Source: Methanosarcinales archaeon (lineage in GTDB: Archaea > Halobacteriota > Methanosarcinia > Methanosarcinales > Methanogasteraceae). From it: a stretch of 6,812 nt of DNA. This document shows positions 6,357-6,812 of this stretch, one piece after another; positions within the stretch are counted from its first letter, which is position 1, and each line of letters starts with the position of its first letter. The translations under genes were made by a program, and so were the position numbers. The notes under the pieces are model-generated. The model had not been told where the DNA came from. It did no database searches and saw only the letters and a program-made list of their open reading frames with translations. The stretch spans positions 1 through 6,812 of the forward strand of contig JAUWHQ010000044.1 of assembly GCA_030605805.1 (NCBI GenBank), in the 5' to 3' direction.

Positions 6357-6376
6357 TGACAGGAGGCGGGTTGTCA
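6357..6376. repeat. Inverted repeat TGACA-N10-TGTCA in divergent promoter region
   Basis: Five-base arms, TGACA at 6357-6361 and TGTCA at 6372-6376, separated by 10 bases, placed between the two divergent TATA boxes. The size would suit a dimeric helix-turn-helix repressor, but arms this short can occur by chance. Confidence 0.25.
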
Positions 6377-6386
6377 ATCTGTTTTG

Positions 6387-6413
6387 TTTGCTTCTTGCAC
6401 ACTCACAAGCAAA
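6387..6413. repeat. Inverted repeat TTTGCTT-N13-AAGCAAA, candidate operator
   Basis: Perfect seven-base arms at 6387-6393 and 6407-6413 with a 13-base spacer, ending just before the TATA box of the wtpA-like gene. A protein bound here would touch the BRE/TATA region, so it may be a regulator site for oxyanion uptake. It does not resemble the bacterial ModE box. Confidence 0.4.
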
Positions 6414-6416
6414 AAG

Positions 6417-6424
6417 TATTTATA
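6417..6424 (+). promoter_or_regulatory. TATA box (with BRE-like AAAAAG) for the wtpA-like gene
   Basis: TATTTATA preceded by AAAAAG, a strong archaeal BRE/TATA pair. It lies 25-32 nt before the ATG at 6449, so transcription should begin at or next to that ATG. This is the reason for choosing 6449 over the upstream in-frame ATGs at 6434, 6437 and 6443, which would sit before the predicted transcript start. Confidence 0.65.
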
Positions 6425-6448
6425 GCCAAATCGATGATGCAAATGTAC

Positions 6449-6812
6449 ATGACATCCAGCATATATTCCACCCGCGTATTGAAGAAAGTGTTGATGATGA
6501 TAGTGGTGCTCTGCAGCGTGATCGCACACGGATGCGTTGATAATACCAACAGTACCGACAGCGGCACAGAGGGCACGGGAACGCTCACAGTGCTTCATGC
6601 AGGAAGCCTCGCGGTTCCGTTTGCGAAGCTCGAGGAGGTATTTGAAGCAGAACATCCTGGCATTGATGTGCAGTGCGAGGCTGCCGGAAGCGCAAAGACG
6701 ATCAAAAAGGTAACAGAACTCCACAAAGAAGCGGATGTCGTCGCATCTGCTGATTATTCGCTGATTCCGAGTATGATGTACCCCAAATACGCTGATTGGT
6801 ACGCACAGTTTG
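6449..6812 (+). CDS. wtpA: Tungstate/molybdate ABC transporter substrate-binding protein, WtpA-like (3' partial)
   Basis: The first 121 residues are visible; the gene runs off the window. A basic N-terminus (STRVLKKV) and a hydrophobic segment to about residue 27 form a signal peptide; Cys29 in VIAHGC may be the lipidated cysteine, though the residues before it fit the lipobox only loosely. A Thr/Ser/Gly linker follows, then the mature domain: TVLHAGSLAVPF (47-58), which supplies an oxyanion-binding Ser, EAAGSAKTIKKVTEL (77-91), and ADVVASADYSLIPSMMYP (95-112), all close to the archaeal WtpA/ModA family. It captures tungstate or molybdate outside the cell for the WtpBC permease and ATPase, needed for tungsto- and molybdopterin enzymes such as formylmethanofuran dehydrogenase. 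The residues that decide tungstate versus molybdate lie beyond the window, as would wtpB and wtpC. Confidence 0.88.
   Translation, partial: MTSSIYSTRVLKKVLMMIVVLCSVIAHGCVDNTNSTDSGTEGTGTLTVLHAGSLAVPFAKLEEVFEAEHPGIDVQCEAAGSAKTIKKVTELHKEADVVASADYSLIPSMMYPKYADWYAQF

Noticed and set aside
6374..6724. 116-residue minus-strand frame opposite the wtpA-like gene
   Set aside because: It is antisense to a clearly recognised binding protein and its promoter, and has no recognisable domain.

Overview
The window reads as ordinary, gene-dense chromosome from a euryarchaeon, most likely of the Methanomicrobia-type branch (Methanosarcinales and relatives such as ANME or Syntrophoarchaeales lineages). Evidence: an archaeal-type PheT (540 residues, compact B1-B3/4-B5-core layout), an archaeal PurM, a WtpA-type tungstate/molybdate binding protein, DUF2162 and DUF2149 proteins of the kind found beside CobN-like genes in methanogens, TATA-box promoters placed for leaderless transcripts, and Shine-Dalgarno sites inside operons. 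The genus cannot be fixed from this sequence alone.

Left block (+ strand, 2-2484) is one tight operon whose start lies outside the window: the 3' end of a CobN-like chelatase large subunit carrying a Ser/Thr/Gly-rich linker and a C-terminal membrane anchor, a seven-helix DUF2162 transporter-like protein with a CPVC motif, an ExbB/TolQ/MotA-family proton-channel subunit, and a DUF2149 protein that looks like a minimal ExbD/TolR (one helix with an intramembrane Asp). Together they resemble a proton-motive-force-powered surface machine in which a CobN-like protein is held outside the membrane and coupled to an ExbBD-like motor. This is the most interesting part of the window. Gene 4 starts with GTG at 2143, overlapping the ExbB stop as GTGA; a longer ATG reading from 2092 is unlikely.

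The middle holds purM (+, 2570-3688, purine biosynthesis), convergent with pheT (-, 3784-5406, phenylalanyl-tRNA synthetase beta subunit). The 95-bp gap between them shows no clear terminator.

The right block holds ccmC (-, 5469-6164, haem handling for cytochrome c maturation). It is preceded by a previously easy-to-miss 47-residue four-cysteine protein (-, 6166-6309), whose stop codon lies 1 nt from the ccmC ATG. These are divergent from a partial wtpA-like gene (+, 6449 to the window edge). The 139-bp divergent region carries two TATA boxes, each positioned for leaderless transcription, and inverted repeats between them that could be operators. pheT also has a TATA box set for a leaderless transcript.

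No RNA genes, CRISPR arrays, insertion sequences or other mobile elements were seen, and no gene-free stretch exceeds 300 bases.
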